A stretch of 44,939 nucleotides of DNA from Actinomycetota bacterium (GTDB lineage Bacteria > Actinomycetota > Humimicrobiia > Humimicrobiales > Humimicrobiaceae): positions 1 through 44,939 of the forward strand of contig JAQVJB010000001.1 of the NCBI GenBank assembly GCA_028695395.1. The letters run 5' to 3'. Positions 18,649 through 27,030 of this stretch are shown here, piece after piece. Every line of letters begins with the position of its first letter. Within the stretch, counting starts at the first letter, position 1. The translations under genes and the position numbers were made by a program. The notes under the pieces were generated by a model. The model did not search any database and was not told the DNA's origin. It was given only the letters and a program-made list of their open reading frames with translations.

Positions 18649-19456
18649 AACAGCAAGTTTTAATCTACCCCAGGATATTATCGAATCTATTATGCAGGCT
18701 TGTTCTGCTGAAAAAAATATTACTGCCAGAAAAATACTTAAACTCATTTTAAAGAATTCAGAAACTGCTGCAAAAAAGAAGATACCGCTATGCCAGGACT
18801 GTGGAAGTGTTTATATAGATATCCTTATTGGAGACAATGTCTGTATAGAAAATTTTTCACTTTTGCAGGATTTGGCAGACCAGGCAGTTTCAGAAGCATA
18901 CGCTGAGAATTATTTGCGCAAATCTATTGTCTCCGACCCTCTTTTCAGAAGAGCAAATACAAATGAAAATACGCCGGCTTATTTAAGCGTATTGCCTGTT
19001 TGCGGTTTGCAAGGTCTTGAGATAAATATATCCCTGAAAGGGGGCGGAAGTGAAAATTGTACATTCCTTTATACCCTAAATCCTTCAGACGGGAAAGATT
19101 TAATAATCAATCATGTTGTCGAAGCAGTAAGAAAAAATGTAACAAAAGCGTGCCCTCCAGTAATTATAGGGATAGGTATTGGAGCAACATCCTCTAAAGT
19201 AAGTGAACTTGCGAGGAAAGCTGCTTTTAGGAATCTTAAATTACGAAATAGCGACGAAAAGTATAAAGCTCTGGAAAATATTATTCTTGAGAAGGTAAAT
19301 AAAACCGGTATAGGTCCTTCAGGCCTGGGTGGAATTACTACTGCCCTTGCTGTAAATATAGAATACATGCCTTGCCATATGGCTACATTACCGGTAGCTG
19401 TATCATTTGCATGTCACTCTCTCCGAAGGGCAAGTTCAAAAATATTGTTTCCCTGA
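18596..19456 (+). CDS. Class I fumarate hydratase (or tartrate dehydratase), alpha subunit
   Basis: This is the N-terminal subunit of the two-subunit, [4Fe-4S]-dependent fumarase that interconverts fumarate and malate. Cluster ligands are probably a cysteine in PLCQDCGS (Cys66 or Cys69), Cys155 in GGGSENCTF and Cys186 in KACPPVI. The C-terminus runs through GIGPSGLGGITTALAVNIEY and PCHMATLPVAVSF, the normal end of this subunit. The ATG lies 53 bases inside topA, without a clear ribosome site. The beta subunit is encoded on the opposite strand with a 43-base 3' overlap, an unusual arrangement. Related L-tartrate dehydratase cannot be excluded. Confidence 0.9.
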   Translation: MKIIKITKIKSQIKKLIKTASFNLPQDIIESIMQACSAEKNITARKILKLILKNSETAAKKKIPLCQDCGSVYIDILIGDNVCIENFSLLQDLADQAVSEAYAENYLRKSIVSDPLFRRANTNENTPAYLSVLPVCGLQGLEINISLKGGGSENCTFLYTLNPSDGKDLIINHVVEAVRKNVTKACPPVIIGIGIGATSSKVSELARKAAFRNLKLRNSDEKYKALENIILEKVNKTGIGPSGLGGITTALAVNIEYMPCHMATLPVAVSFACHSLRRASSKILFP

Positions 19457-19959
19457 AGGTCGTAAGCTACAAAAAGAGGGAAATCTTTGATTTCAATTTC
19501 AAAAAGAGCTTCAGGTCCAAGGTCATGATATGCAATCTCTTTTATCTCTTTTATCTTAGAAGCCAGAATAGCAGAAATGCCGCCTGGGGCAATAAAATAA
19601 ATGCATTTATATCTTTTAAGCAACTCTCTTGCATATCTGCTTCTGTCACCCTTTCCTATGATTCCCTTTAGCCCTTTTTTTAACAGGGGCTCGGTCAAAT
19701 TGTCCATTCTTGCACTTGTAGTAGGGCCTACAGCTCCGCTTTTTCTTCCTGGTGGAACAGGAGAAGGACCTACATAAAAAATCACTGAGCCGTTTAGTTC
19801 AAATGGAAGATTTTCATTATTTTCTATGCTCTTGATGATTTTTTTATGAGCAGCATCTCTTGCACCATATATAATGCCGCTTAAAAGAATCTCATCTCCA
19901 GCTTTTAGAGAGAGGATATTTTTTTCCGTTAAGGGTGTTTTAAGTTTAAACTGGGTCAT
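19414..19959 (-). CDS. Class I fumarate hydratase (or tartrate dehydratase), beta subunit
   Basis: This is the C-terminal-type subunit of the same iron-sulfur hydratase, 181 residues long. Typical motifs are LKAGDEILLSGIIYGARDAA, FYVGPSPVPPGRKSGAVGPT, TSARMDNL, GKGDRS and the closing FEIEIKDFPLFVAYDLQGN. It is read toward the alpha gene and ends inside its last codons, so one mRNA cannot encode both subunits in sense orientation. Upstream on its own strand, 42 bases away, is the LppM-like lipoprotein. The start is ATG 19959, with only a weak GGCAG upstream. Confidence 0.92.
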   Translation of the reverse strand: MTQFKLKTPLTEKNILSLKAGDEILLSGIIYGARDAAHKKIIKSIENNENLPFELNGSVIFYVGPSPVPPGRKSGAVGPTTSARMDNLTEPLLKKGLKGIIGKGDRSRYARELLKRYKCIYFIAPGGISAILASKIKEIKEIAYHDLGPEALFEIEIKDFPLFVAYDLQGNNIFELALRRE

Positions 19960-20001
19960 TATTATCTGCCAATACTTATTTCCTAAAATGATTTTTAAAA
20001 A

Positions 20002-20841
20002 TCAAAACTTATCCTGCTTATTCTTTTTAAAATAATTATCATAGCTGTATAGAGGTTTGGACCTGCGGTTTTCATTTTTTTTTCTAGTTGCATTCAGCAC
20101 TATGGCAACTATCAGGAATAGTATAAATAATAATACTATCCCCAGCAATACCAGCAGGAAGTATGAGAGTAATTTCTTTTTTTCCCCCTCGACGCTGATA
20201 AATCGCTGTTCCCCATATTTAATATCCCAAACTGCTATCCTATTATCACCTGTAAAATCAGAATTGCTCTTTAAGACATTGAAAGGAAATTTTATCTGGT
20301 ATGTGATTTTCAGAATTTCTCTATCAGTTTTAATAATACTGTCCAGGCGGTATAAATCTGAATTTACCCCCCCTGACTTGAGTACTGATTCATCGATTTT
20401 CATATCCACAAAATCTTCAAAAGAATATTTTGTGGAAAAGAATGATTCCTCTTTTTCTATCTTGGCATAAAATCTGTTAGGAGGATTCTCTGAAAAGTTA
20501 TCTATTGATACATGGGATAAAAAATTAATGTCTTCAAAATCAATTGTTGAGGTAAAATGGGTATAACCATCGCTTTCAGAGGTAGTTATTTCCCCTTCAG
20601 GAAGCGAATCGAAGATTTTATCAAAAAGAGGCTTGTCTTTACCAAGAGCAACTTCACCTTTTTTGATATATTCTGTTTTAACAGCAATATCTACTATTCT
20701 CTTGCCTGAAAAATCACTATTGACTTCGGTATAGATATCAAGAATTGTTTTATCGCAGGAAACAAGTAAAAGCATAATGAAGACAAGCAATAAGACCAAT
20801 AGGAGAAATTTAAATTTTAGTGAACCTGGCTTTATCATCAT
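20002..20841 (-). CDS. Membrane-anchored lipoprotein, LppM-like domain
   Basis: This is a 279-residue envelope protein of unknown function. It begins with a signal peptide and lipobox ending LLLVSC, making Cys29 the probable lipidated residue. A beta-rich extracytoplasmic domain follows (about 33-215). One transmembrane helix lies at about 224-249, and a short basic cytoplasmic tail ends the protein. The pattern of a beta domain closing with FPFNVLKSNSDFTGDNRIAVWDI resembles the LppM family of Actinobacteria and related Gram-positive proteins, judged by eye. Two membrane anchors on one small domain make it a probable surface sensor or scaffold. It lies upstream of fumarase beta on the same strand. 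Confidence 0.65.
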   Translation of the reverse strand: MMIKPGSLKFKFLLLVLLLVFIMLLLVSCDKTILDIYTEVNSDFSGKRIVDIAVKTEYIKKGEVALGKDKPLFDKIFDSLPEGEITTSESDGYTHFTSTIDFEDINFLSHVSIDNFSENPPNRFYAKIEKEESFFSTKYSFEDFVDMKIDESVLKSGGVNSDLYRLDSIIKTDREILKITYQIKFPFNVLKSNSDFTGDNRIAVWDIKYGEQRFISVEGEKKKLLSYFLLVLLGIVLLFILFLIVAIVLNATRKKNENRRSKPLYSYDNYFKKNKQDKF

Positions 20842-20857
20842 ACAAAGAGATTATCTA

Positions 20858-20883
20858 ATTTTTTAAATTATAGTTTAAAAAAT
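20858..20883. repeat. AT-only perfect hairpin upstream of lipoprotein gene
   Basis: Ten bases at 20858-20867 (ATTTTTTAAA) are perfectly complementary to 20874-20883 (TTTAAAAAAT) around the loop TTATAG. It lies 17 bases beyond the start of the lipoprotein gene on the minus strand. It could be part of the promoter region or an mRNA leader hairpin; no T-run marks it as a terminator for either strand. Confidence 0.4.
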
Positions 20884-21053
20884 GAAATATAAAAATCAAT
20901 ATACCAGAATATGTTAAATTTATTAATTTTTTATATCTTTTTTAATAAAAAAAAGAAAAAAATAAATTAAAATTAAAATGATATAATAAAAATTTAAGTT
21001 AATAGAAATAAAAATACCAGAAAAGATTTTTTAAAAAAGCTAGCATATTAATT

Positions 21054-21776
21054 ATGGAATCAGAAAAAAAGGTTAATAAAAAAGGACTTCTTATAGCAAT
21101 TGAAGGTGTAGATTCAAGCGGGAAAGCTACTCAGACTAAAATATTGTATGAAAATATGAAAAAAGAAGGCAAAAAAGTTATGATGGTAGAATTCCCTGAC
21201 TATAAAAGCGATTCATCTGCTCTTATAAAAATGTACCTTAAGGGGGATTTTGGAAAAAATCCCAAAGAAGTTAACCCGTATGCTGCATCTATCTTTTTTG
21301 CATCAGACAGATTTGCTTCATTCAATACTACATGGAAAAAATTCTATGAAGGGGGAGGGGTAATTGTTTGTGACAGATATGTCACCTCTAATATGATTTA
21401 TCAGGCAGCCAAATTCAAAGATGGCAGGGAAAGAGAGGATTACCTTGACTGGCTTACGGATCTGGAGTTTGGCAAGTTAAAACTTCCTGTTCCAGATATT
21501 GTGGTTTTTTTGGATATTCCTCCCAGTTATTGTTCGCATCTTATAAAAAACAGGATGAACAAGATTACAGGCGAAAAAGAAAAAGATATTCATGAAAAAA
21601 ATGAAGGATATATGAAAAGAACTTATGAGGCAGCTTTACTTGTTGCCCGAAGATATAAATGGAAGATTTTAAACTGTATTGAGAATGGCCAGATGATGTC
21701 TATTGAAAAAATCAGCAGCCTTATAAAAAGACTTGCAGATGAAGCTTTAGCAAAAACTGATTTTCAGAACAAATAA
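21054..21776 (+). CDS. tmk: Thymidylate kinase
   Basis: It phosphorylates dTMP to dTDP. The P-loop is EGVDSSGKATQ at residues 17-27, the substrate motif VEFPDYKSDSS follows, and the DRYVTS catalytic motif is at 107-112. The LID region carries the INK-rich segment around RMNKITGEKEKD. At 240 residues it is slightly longer than bacterial Tmk, and the FPDY wording is closer to the longer or eukaryote-like group. It begins a replication-related run with holB (15 bases later) and ricT. No ribosome site is obvious before the ATG; a TATAAT at 20982-20987 may belong to its promoter. Confidence 0.93.
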   Translation: MESEKKVNKKGLLIAIEGVDSSGKATQTKILYENMKKEGKKVMMVEFPDYKSDSSALIKMYLKGDFGKNPKEVNPYAASIFFASDRFASFNTTWKKFYEGGGVIVCDRYVTSNMIYQAAKFKDGREREDYLDWLTDLEFGKLKLPVPDIVVFLDIPPSYCSHLIKNRMNKITGEKEKDIHEKNEGYMKRTYEAALLVARRYKWKILNCIENGQMMSIEKISSLIKRLADEALAKTDFQNK

Positions 21777-21791
21777 AGAAAGTGAAACATT

Positions 21792-22856
21792 TTGGAAATA
21801 AAGGATATTGAATTCCTTGATAATCATAATAGGGAGAATATTTTAAATATAAAACTTCTGAACCATAGCTTGGAAAAGAAAAATATTGCGCATGCTTTTC
21901 TTTTCAGCGGCACTAATTCGGACGGACTTTTAAATATAGCTCTTTTACTTTCTTGCGGCATTTTCTGCAATGATGGCGGATGTTTGAGATGCAAGGTTTG
22001 TAAGAACGTTTTAAATCTAAAGCACGCAGACTTGTTTTTACTAAAACCCTCAGGAGCATCTTTGAGCGCAGAAGAATTCAGAAAAGATTTTGAACAGAAA
22101 ATAAATAAGAAAGCTACAAACAGCCTGCACAGGATTACAATAATTCAGGAATGCGAAACCATGACCGCAGGGATAGCAGACCGGTTCCTGAAGATACTTG
22201 AAGATCCTCCTGGCGAAGATTTGATTTTTATTTTACTATCCGAAAATCTTGGTGCAATAAGAAAAACAATCAAATCCAGATGCCAGGTACTTAACTGGCA
22301 TTTTAATTCTGATTTTTCAAGCGAATACACTTTCAAGCTTGAAGAAGCTGCTTCTGGTACGGAAGTTCTTTTAATGAAGATAATCAGCAGAAAAGCGGAT
22401 ATAGAGGATGTTCTTGATTTCAGCTCAGGGATTGACGAAATGATAAATAAGCTTTCTGTAGAAATGAATGAAAGGCATAAAAAAGAAATAAGCTTCATAA
22501 AAAAAAGCGGAATGGATGAAGAATATATTTCGCGGCTGCTTAAAGATGCGGAAGAATCGCACAAGAGAGAGAAAAAGAAGTTTTCAAATTTAATAATTGC
22601 GCATGTTTTTGATATAATTTCTGCTTATGTTGAAGATATTATGGTGATAATGTCAGGTTTTGGAGATAAATTCCTTAACAGGAAAAATAATTATGAAGTA
22701 ATATATAAAAACTATTGCGACAATATGAAAGATAATAGAATATCAAGATTTAATGATATTCAGAGTAAGATTGCATTAAACAGGAAATCTTTGACAGAAA
22801 ATATAAATTATGAAATAGCACTTGACAGGATTCTTGCAGAACTTGTCTTTGCATAA
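21792..22856 (+). CDS. holB: DNA polymerase III delta' subunit
   Basis: This clamp-loader subunit of the replicative polymerase has 354 residues. It is AAA+-like, with HAFLFSG at the start and a zinc-ribbon insertion using Cys59, Cys64, Cys67 and Cys70 (CNDGGCLRCKVC). RITIIQECETMTAGIADRFLKILEDPP forms the Walker B to sensor region, and SRCQVLNW is the sensor end. The Walker A site reads SGTNSDGLL, without the GKS/T needed for ATP binding, as in non-hydrolysing delta' proteins. The TTG start follows GAAAG. The tmk-holB-ricT order is common in Gram-positive bacteria. Confidence 0.85.
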   Translation: MEIKDIEFLDNHNRENILNIKLLNHSLEKKNIAHAFLFSGTNSDGLLNIALLLSCGIFCNDGGCLRCKVCKNVLNLKHADLFLLKPSGASLSAEEFRKDFEQKINKKATNSLHRITIIQECETMTAGIADRFLKILEDPPGEDLIFILLSENLGAIRKTIKSRCQVLNWHFNSDFSSEYTFKLEEAASGTEVLLMKIISRKADIEDVLDFSSGIDEMINKLSVEMNERHKKEISFIKKSGMDEEYISRLLKDAEESHKREKKKFSNLIIAHVFDIISAYVEDIMVIMSGFGDKFLNRKNNYEVIYKNYCDNMKDNRISRFNDIQSKIALNRKSLTENINYEIALDRILAELVFA

Positions 22857-22875
22857 ATATTAGAGAGGTGTTTTT

Positions 22876-23754
22876 ATGGCTTCTATAGTGGGAACCATAT
22901 TCAGGAGAAATGGTAATGTTTACTATCTTGATTGTTCGGACATAATTTTTACTGTGGGTGATAAAGTAATCTGCAGGCTTGAAGAAGTTATTGAGATAGG
23001 TGAAATAGTTAGTGTTTCAAACAGGATAAGCGAGGATATAATCCCCAGCGCTACAAAGAAGATAATCAGAAAGGCAACATATTACGATATGTCTGTAGAT
23101 GAACTCAACAAGGCGAAGGAAGCAGAAGGTTATAAAAAGTTTGAAGAACTTTCAAAAAAATATAATCTCCCAATGAAACTTGTAGATGTGCACATTATTT
23201 TCGATAAGAGCAAAATGATATTTTATTTTACTTCGGAAAAAAGGGTGGATTTTCGCGAGATGGTGAAAGAGCTTGCTTCTTATTTTAAAATGAGGATAGA
23301 GCTAAGGCAGATAGGCGTAAGGGATGAAGCGAAAATCGTAGGCGGTCTGGGGCCTTGCGGAATGAATCTTTGCTGTAAAAGTTTTTTAACTGATTTTGAA
23401 TCAATTTCAATCAAAATGGCAAAAGACCAGAATCTACCTTTAAATCCGCTTAAAATCTCAGGGATATGCGGTAGATTGATGTGCTGTCTTAAGTACGAAT
23501 ATGAAAGCTATAGGGATTTTGTCGATAATGCCCCTGAAAGAGGTATGCCGGTAAAATGCAGTTATGGAAAAGGGTTTATTTGCGGTTATGAACCCTTAAA
23601 ATCGAATGTAATAGTTGAATTTGAAAATGAAACCAGAGTAAGCATGCCGTTGGATGAGATAGAAATAGACACAGAAAGAAAAATGGAAATTCCTGAAACG
23701 GAAGAAAATCCAGACACTTTGCCGGATTCATTTGAAGATAGTTATCCTGAATAA
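22876..23754 (+). CDS. ricT: PSP1-domain protein RicT (YaaT)
   Basis: This is a cytoplasmic protein of the RicT/YaaT family. In Bacillus it works with RicA and RicF in RNase Y-dependent mRNA processing and in sporulation and biofilm control. The conserved cysteine-rich core is visible as GGLGPCGMNLCCKSF and SGICGRLMCCLKYEYESY, which bind iron-sulfur clusters in the Bacillus complex. At 292 residues it has the usual length. A good GAGAGGTG ribosome site precedes the ATG. The acidic tail (EETEENPD region) is not conserved. It lies directly downstream of holB, as in Bacillus. Confidence 0.93.
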   Translation: MASIVGTIFRRNGNVYYLDCSDIIFTVGDKVICRLEEVIEIGEIVSVSNRISEDIIPSATKKIIRKATYYDMSVDELNKAKEAEGYKKFEELSKKYNLPMKLVDVHIIFDKSKMIFYFTSEKRVDFREMVKELASYFKMRIELRQIGVRDEAKIVGGLGPCGMNLCCKSFLTDFESISIKMAKDQNLPLNPLKISGICGRLMCCLKYEYESYRDFVDNAPERGMPVKCSYGKGFICGYEPLKSNVIVEFENETRVSMPLDEIEIDTERKMEIPETEENPDTLPDSFEDSYPE

Positions 23755-23793
23755 AGCTTACAGGAAAAATTATAAATATTTTTAACTATATTT

Positions 23794-23869
23794 GCCGATG
23801 TAGCTCAACTGGCAGAGCAACTCATTCGTAATGAGTAGGTTACCGGTTCAATTCCGGTCATCGGCTCCA
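23794..23869 (+). tRNA. tRNA-Thr (anticodon CGU)
   Basis: The full cloverleaf can be drawn. The acceptor arm GCCGATG pairs with CATCGGC; the D arm is GCTC/GAGC; the anticodon stem ACTCA/TGAGT encloses the loop TTCGTAA; and the T arm is ACCGG/CCGGT with the TTCAATT loop. Anticodon CGT at 23827-23829 reads ACG (threonine). The discriminator base is T, as in some Gram-positive tRNA-Thr. CCA is encoded at 23867-23869. A T-rich stretch after it probably ends transcription. Confidence 0.97.
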
Positions 23870-23934
23870 TATATATTGTTATTTTATTATTTGTTTTTTA
23901 TTATTTAAATTATTTTATTTTGAAAGAGGTAATA

Positions 23935-25674
23935 TTGCTTCTGAACCATTTGAAGGAAAGATTCATTAAGGATATAACAATGCTATTCCCTGAGATAAAG
24001 AATCTGGGGGAAGATTCGTGTGAAAAAGTTCTCTCTTCCATAAGCCTTGAGGAACCGAAAAACCGTGAATTTGGAGATCTCACAACTAATGCTGCTATGG
24101 TACTTGCTTCTAAAGTCAGGAAGAAACCAGCAGATCTGGCAATTCTTATCAAAGATAAGATTCTTTATAAATATGAAGAAATTAAAGATGTAAGCGTGGC
24201 TGGCCCGGGATTTTTAAATATTAAATTAAAGGATTCATTTATTATTGAAAAAATACTCGATGTTTTCGAAAAACATGACAGTTATGGAAGCAATGATTTA
24301 GCAAAAGGGACGAAAATACAGATTGAATATGTAAGTTCCAACCCTACGGGCAATCTTCATATAGGACATGGTCGATGGGGGGTAATGGGAGATATACTTT
24401 CAAACATTTACTCATTAAATGGATTCGATGTCTGCAGAGAATATTATGTAAATGATTATGGCACTCAGGCAAAAATATTTTCCGAGTGTGTCAAGTCCGT
24501 TTATCTTGAGAAGTTCGATATGAAATATCCCTATCCCGAAGAAGGATATCCCAGGGATACAGTCTCAAATGTAGCAGATATCTTATTTGAAAAATTTGCT
24601 GATACTTTCATCAAAAACAAAAAAACTCTGGAATTTGATGACATTTCTTTTTCTAAAAATGCTATCGGGATAATGGTATCTTTTATATCTGATACTTTAA
24701 AGTCTATAGGGGTAGAGTTTGATGTATGGTTTTTCGAAAGCTCTCTTTACGGGGAAGGTTCATTTGAAAAGACTCTTGATTTTCTTAAAAAAAGAAAGCT
24801 CACATATGAAAAAGAAGAAGCTCTGTGGTTTAAATCAACTGCTTTTGGAGACGATAAAGACAGAGTAATAATCAGGAAAGATGGAAATCCGACTTATTTT
24901 GCTTCAGATATCATGTACCTTATGAATAAAAAAGAAAGAGCATTCGAGTATCTTCTCTATATACTTGGAGCAGATCATCACGGGTATATATCCAGGCTTA
25001 AGGCAATTGCAAGTTCTATAGGAATGGACAGCAAGAAAGTTTCTATTGTCATAGGACAGCTTGTTAGAATTGTAGAGGGAAGAGAAGTACAAAAAATGTC
25101 TAGAAGGAAAGGCAAAGGTTTTACGCTTGATGATCTTGTATCGGAGGTCGGCAAAGATGCAGTAAGATATTTCTTTTCAATGAATTCTTTTGATACGCAT
25201 CTTGATTTCGATATAAGCCTTGCAAAGAAAAAATCAAGTCAGAATCCGGTTTTTTATGTGCAATATGCTTTTGCAAGAGTCGGGAGCATAATCAGAAAAG
25301 CAGGCGAAAGCAGGCCTGGCAATATCGATGCAGATTTTATTTCCAGCATGGATGATTATGACTCACAAGCTTTCAAAGACTTTTTATTACGAATAGATAG
25401 AAATGATTTCAAGAATTCAAGTGAACGGAATCTTGCATGGACCATCCTGCTTTTACCTGATAATGTAAGAGATGCCTGCAAAAGCGATGCACCATATTTT
25501 ATAAACCAGTATCTTTACAGGCTTGCAAGTGAATTTCATTATTTTTATAAACATAATAAGATAATTAGCAAAGATAAAGTAAATATAAAAAGATTATTGC
25601 TTGCGCTTGCCGCAAGACTTGTTTTAAAGAAAGGCCTGGCAATCCTTGGAGTGTCAGCACCTGAAAGAATGTGA
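23935..25674 (+). CDS. argS: Arginyl-tRNA synthetase
   Basis: This class I aminoacyl-tRNA synthetase charges tRNA-Arg. The first signature, NPTGNLHIGHGR, places HIGH at 142-145. The KMSKS-like motif is KMSRRKG (387-393). The N-terminal Add1 domain has REFGDLTTNAAM, and the C-terminal anticodon-binding domain ends AILGVSAPERM, as usual for ArgS. I chose TTG 23935 (579 aa) because AGAGG lies 5 bases upstream; an upstream TTG at 23920 would add five residues but lacks a ribosome site. It follows the tRNA and leads into lysA, 29 bases later. Confidence 0.95.
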   Translation: MLLNHLKERFIKDITMLFPEIKNLGEDSCEKVLSSISLEEPKNREFGDLTTNAAMVLASKVRKKPADLAILIKDKILYKYEEIKDVSVAGPGFLNIKLKDSFIIEKILDVFEKHDSYGSNDLAKGTKIQIEYVSSNPTGNLHIGHGRWGVMGDILSNIYSLNGFDVCREYYVNDYGTQAKIFSECVKSVYLEKFDMKYPYPEEGYPRDTVSNVADILFEKFADTFIKNKKTLEFDDISFSKNAIGIMVSFISDTLKSIGVEFDVWFFESSLYGEGSFEKTLDFLKKRKLTYEKEEALWFKSTAFGDDKDRVIIRKDGNPTYFASDIMYLMNKKERAFEYLLYILGADHHGYISRLKAIASSIGMDSKKVSIVIGQLVRIVEGREVQKMSRRKGKGFTLDDLVSEVGKDAVRYFFSMNSFDTHLDFDISLAKKKSSQNPVFYVQYAFARVGSIIRKAGESRPGNIDADFISSMDDYDSQAFKDFLLRIDRNDFKNSSERNLAWTILLLPDNVRDACKSDAPYFINQYLYRLASEFHYFYKHNKIISKDKVNIKRLLLALAARLVLKKGLAILGVSAPERM

Positions 25675-25703
25675 GAATTAAAGGTTTTCGGAAAGGAATT
25701 TAA

Positions 25704-27029
25704 ATGCTTTTACCACTTACAGTAAGAAAAAATAATTTAGATCATCTTGAAATAGGCGGTATTGATTTTAAGAAGCTTGCTGAAAAATATGACACTCCTC
25801 TTTACGTAGTGGATATCAAAACTGTTCAGAATCAATGCAGGGATTATATTAAAAATTTCATAAATGATATTTTTGATACCGAAATCATATATGCTTCCAA
25901 GGCTTTTAACTGTATTGCCATGTGCCAGCTTATAAATTCAGAGGGATTGTCCATAGATGTATCCACAGGGGGCGAATTATTTATTGCTTTAAAGAGCGGA
26001 TTTAAACCTTCAAAGATATATTTTCACGGAAATAATAAATCAGAGAAGGAAATAGAATTCGGAGTTGCTGAAAAAGTCGGTTGTTTTATTGTTGATAATT
26101 TTGAAGAAATAGATATTCTTGATAAAATTGCAGCCCAAAAAGGTGTCATACAAAAGATAATGATCAGGATAACTCCGGGCATACATGCTTCCACTCATGA
26201 ATATATCCAGACAGGCAAGGAAAAATCCAAATTCGGATTTAATGTCAATGGCGGTGTTGCCATGGAAGCTGTGAAAAAAATAATCACTAAAAAAAATCTA
26301 AAGCTTTCAGGAATTCATTCCCATATAGGTTCCCAGATATTTAATATCGAGCCATATGAAAAACTTGTTTCAGTGCAGTTAAATTTTATATCCCGGGTGC
26401 TTAAAGAGACAGGGCATCTTATGGATGAAATAAATATAGGTGGCGGTCTTGGAGTAAAGTATCTGAAGGACGACAATACGTCTTCAATCGCTGAATTTGC
26501 CGAGCTTGTAAAAAATTCTGTTTCAAAATATGCTTCAAAATATAATGTCAAAATAAAAAAACTAATGCTTGAACCAGGCAGGTCGATAATCGGCAATGCG
26601 GGTATTGCAATATATAGAATAGGAGTAAAAAAGCAAATCCCGGGCGTGCATAATTATATTTCAGTTGACGGGGGAATGAGTGATAATATAAGGCCTGTTC
26701 TTTACGGGGCAAAATACAGTTTGTTTGTTGCCAATAAAATGAGCATAATGGAAGAATCAGATGATAATCAGAAATGGGAAAAATATACTATTGTAGGCAA
26801 GCACTGCGAAAGCGGTGATATTCTTATAGAGGAAATATCTTTGCCTGATCTTGAGGTTGGAGACTATATTGTGCTCCCGACAACAGGAGCTTACTGTTTT
26901 TCAATGTCAAGCAATTATAATGGCCAGCCGCGTCCTGCAGTGATAGCGGTCAGCGATAAGAAGGAGCAGGTCTGGATTGTGCGTGAAAGTTATGAAGATT
27001 TAATTAAAAATCATAAGAAGTTGGTTTGA
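25704..27029 (+). CDS. lysA: Diaminopimelate decarboxylase
   Basis: This PLP enzyme makes L-lysine from meso-diaminopimelate. The PLP-binding lysine is Lys66 in IIYASKAFNC. Further family motifs are GIHSHIGSQIF, NIGGGLGVKY, EPGRSIIGNAG, SVDGGMSDNIRP and GKHCESGDIL, where Cys and Glu come from the partner monomer's active site. At 441 residues it is full length. AAGGAA precedes the ATG. It lies in an aspartate-family amino-acid run: hom begins 1 base after its stop. Confidence 0.96.
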   Translation: MLLPLTVRKNNLDHLEIGGIDFKKLAEKYDTPLYVVDIKTVQNQCRDYIKNFINDIFDTEIIYASKAFNCIAMCQLINSEGLSIDVSTGGELFIALKSGFKPSKIYFHGNNKSEKEIEFGVAEKVGCFIVDNFEEIDILDKIAAQKGVIQKIMIRITPGIHASTHEYIQTGKEKSKFGFNVNGGVAMEAVKKIITKKNLKLSGIHSHIGSQIFNIEPYEKLVSVQLNFISRVLKETGHLMDEINIGGGLGVKYLKDDNTSSIAEFAELVKNSVSKYASKYNVKIKKLMLEPGRSIIGNAGIAIYRIGVKKQIPGVHNYISVDGGMSDNIRPVLYGAKYSLFVANKMSIMEESDDNQKWEKYTIVGKHCESGDILIEEISLPDLEVGDYIVLPTTGAYCFSMSSNYNGQPRPAVIAVSDKKEQVWIVRESYEDLIKNHKKLV

Positions 27030-27030
27030 A

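Noticed and set aside
20842..21053. Small gene in the AT-rich spacer before tmk
   Set aside because: No frame longer than a few codons with protein-like composition; only homopolymer-rich sequence and one hairpin.
21792..22856. Loss of Walker A in holB as evidence of a pseudogene
   Set aside because: Delta' subunits of many bacteria lack a working P-loop; the rest of the protein, including the zinc ribbon, is intact.
23794..23869. Functional link between tRNA-Thr and the threonine genes downstream
   Set aside because: argS and lysA lie between, no T-box or leader peptide is seen, and tRNA placement is often accidental. Kept only as a tRNA gene.
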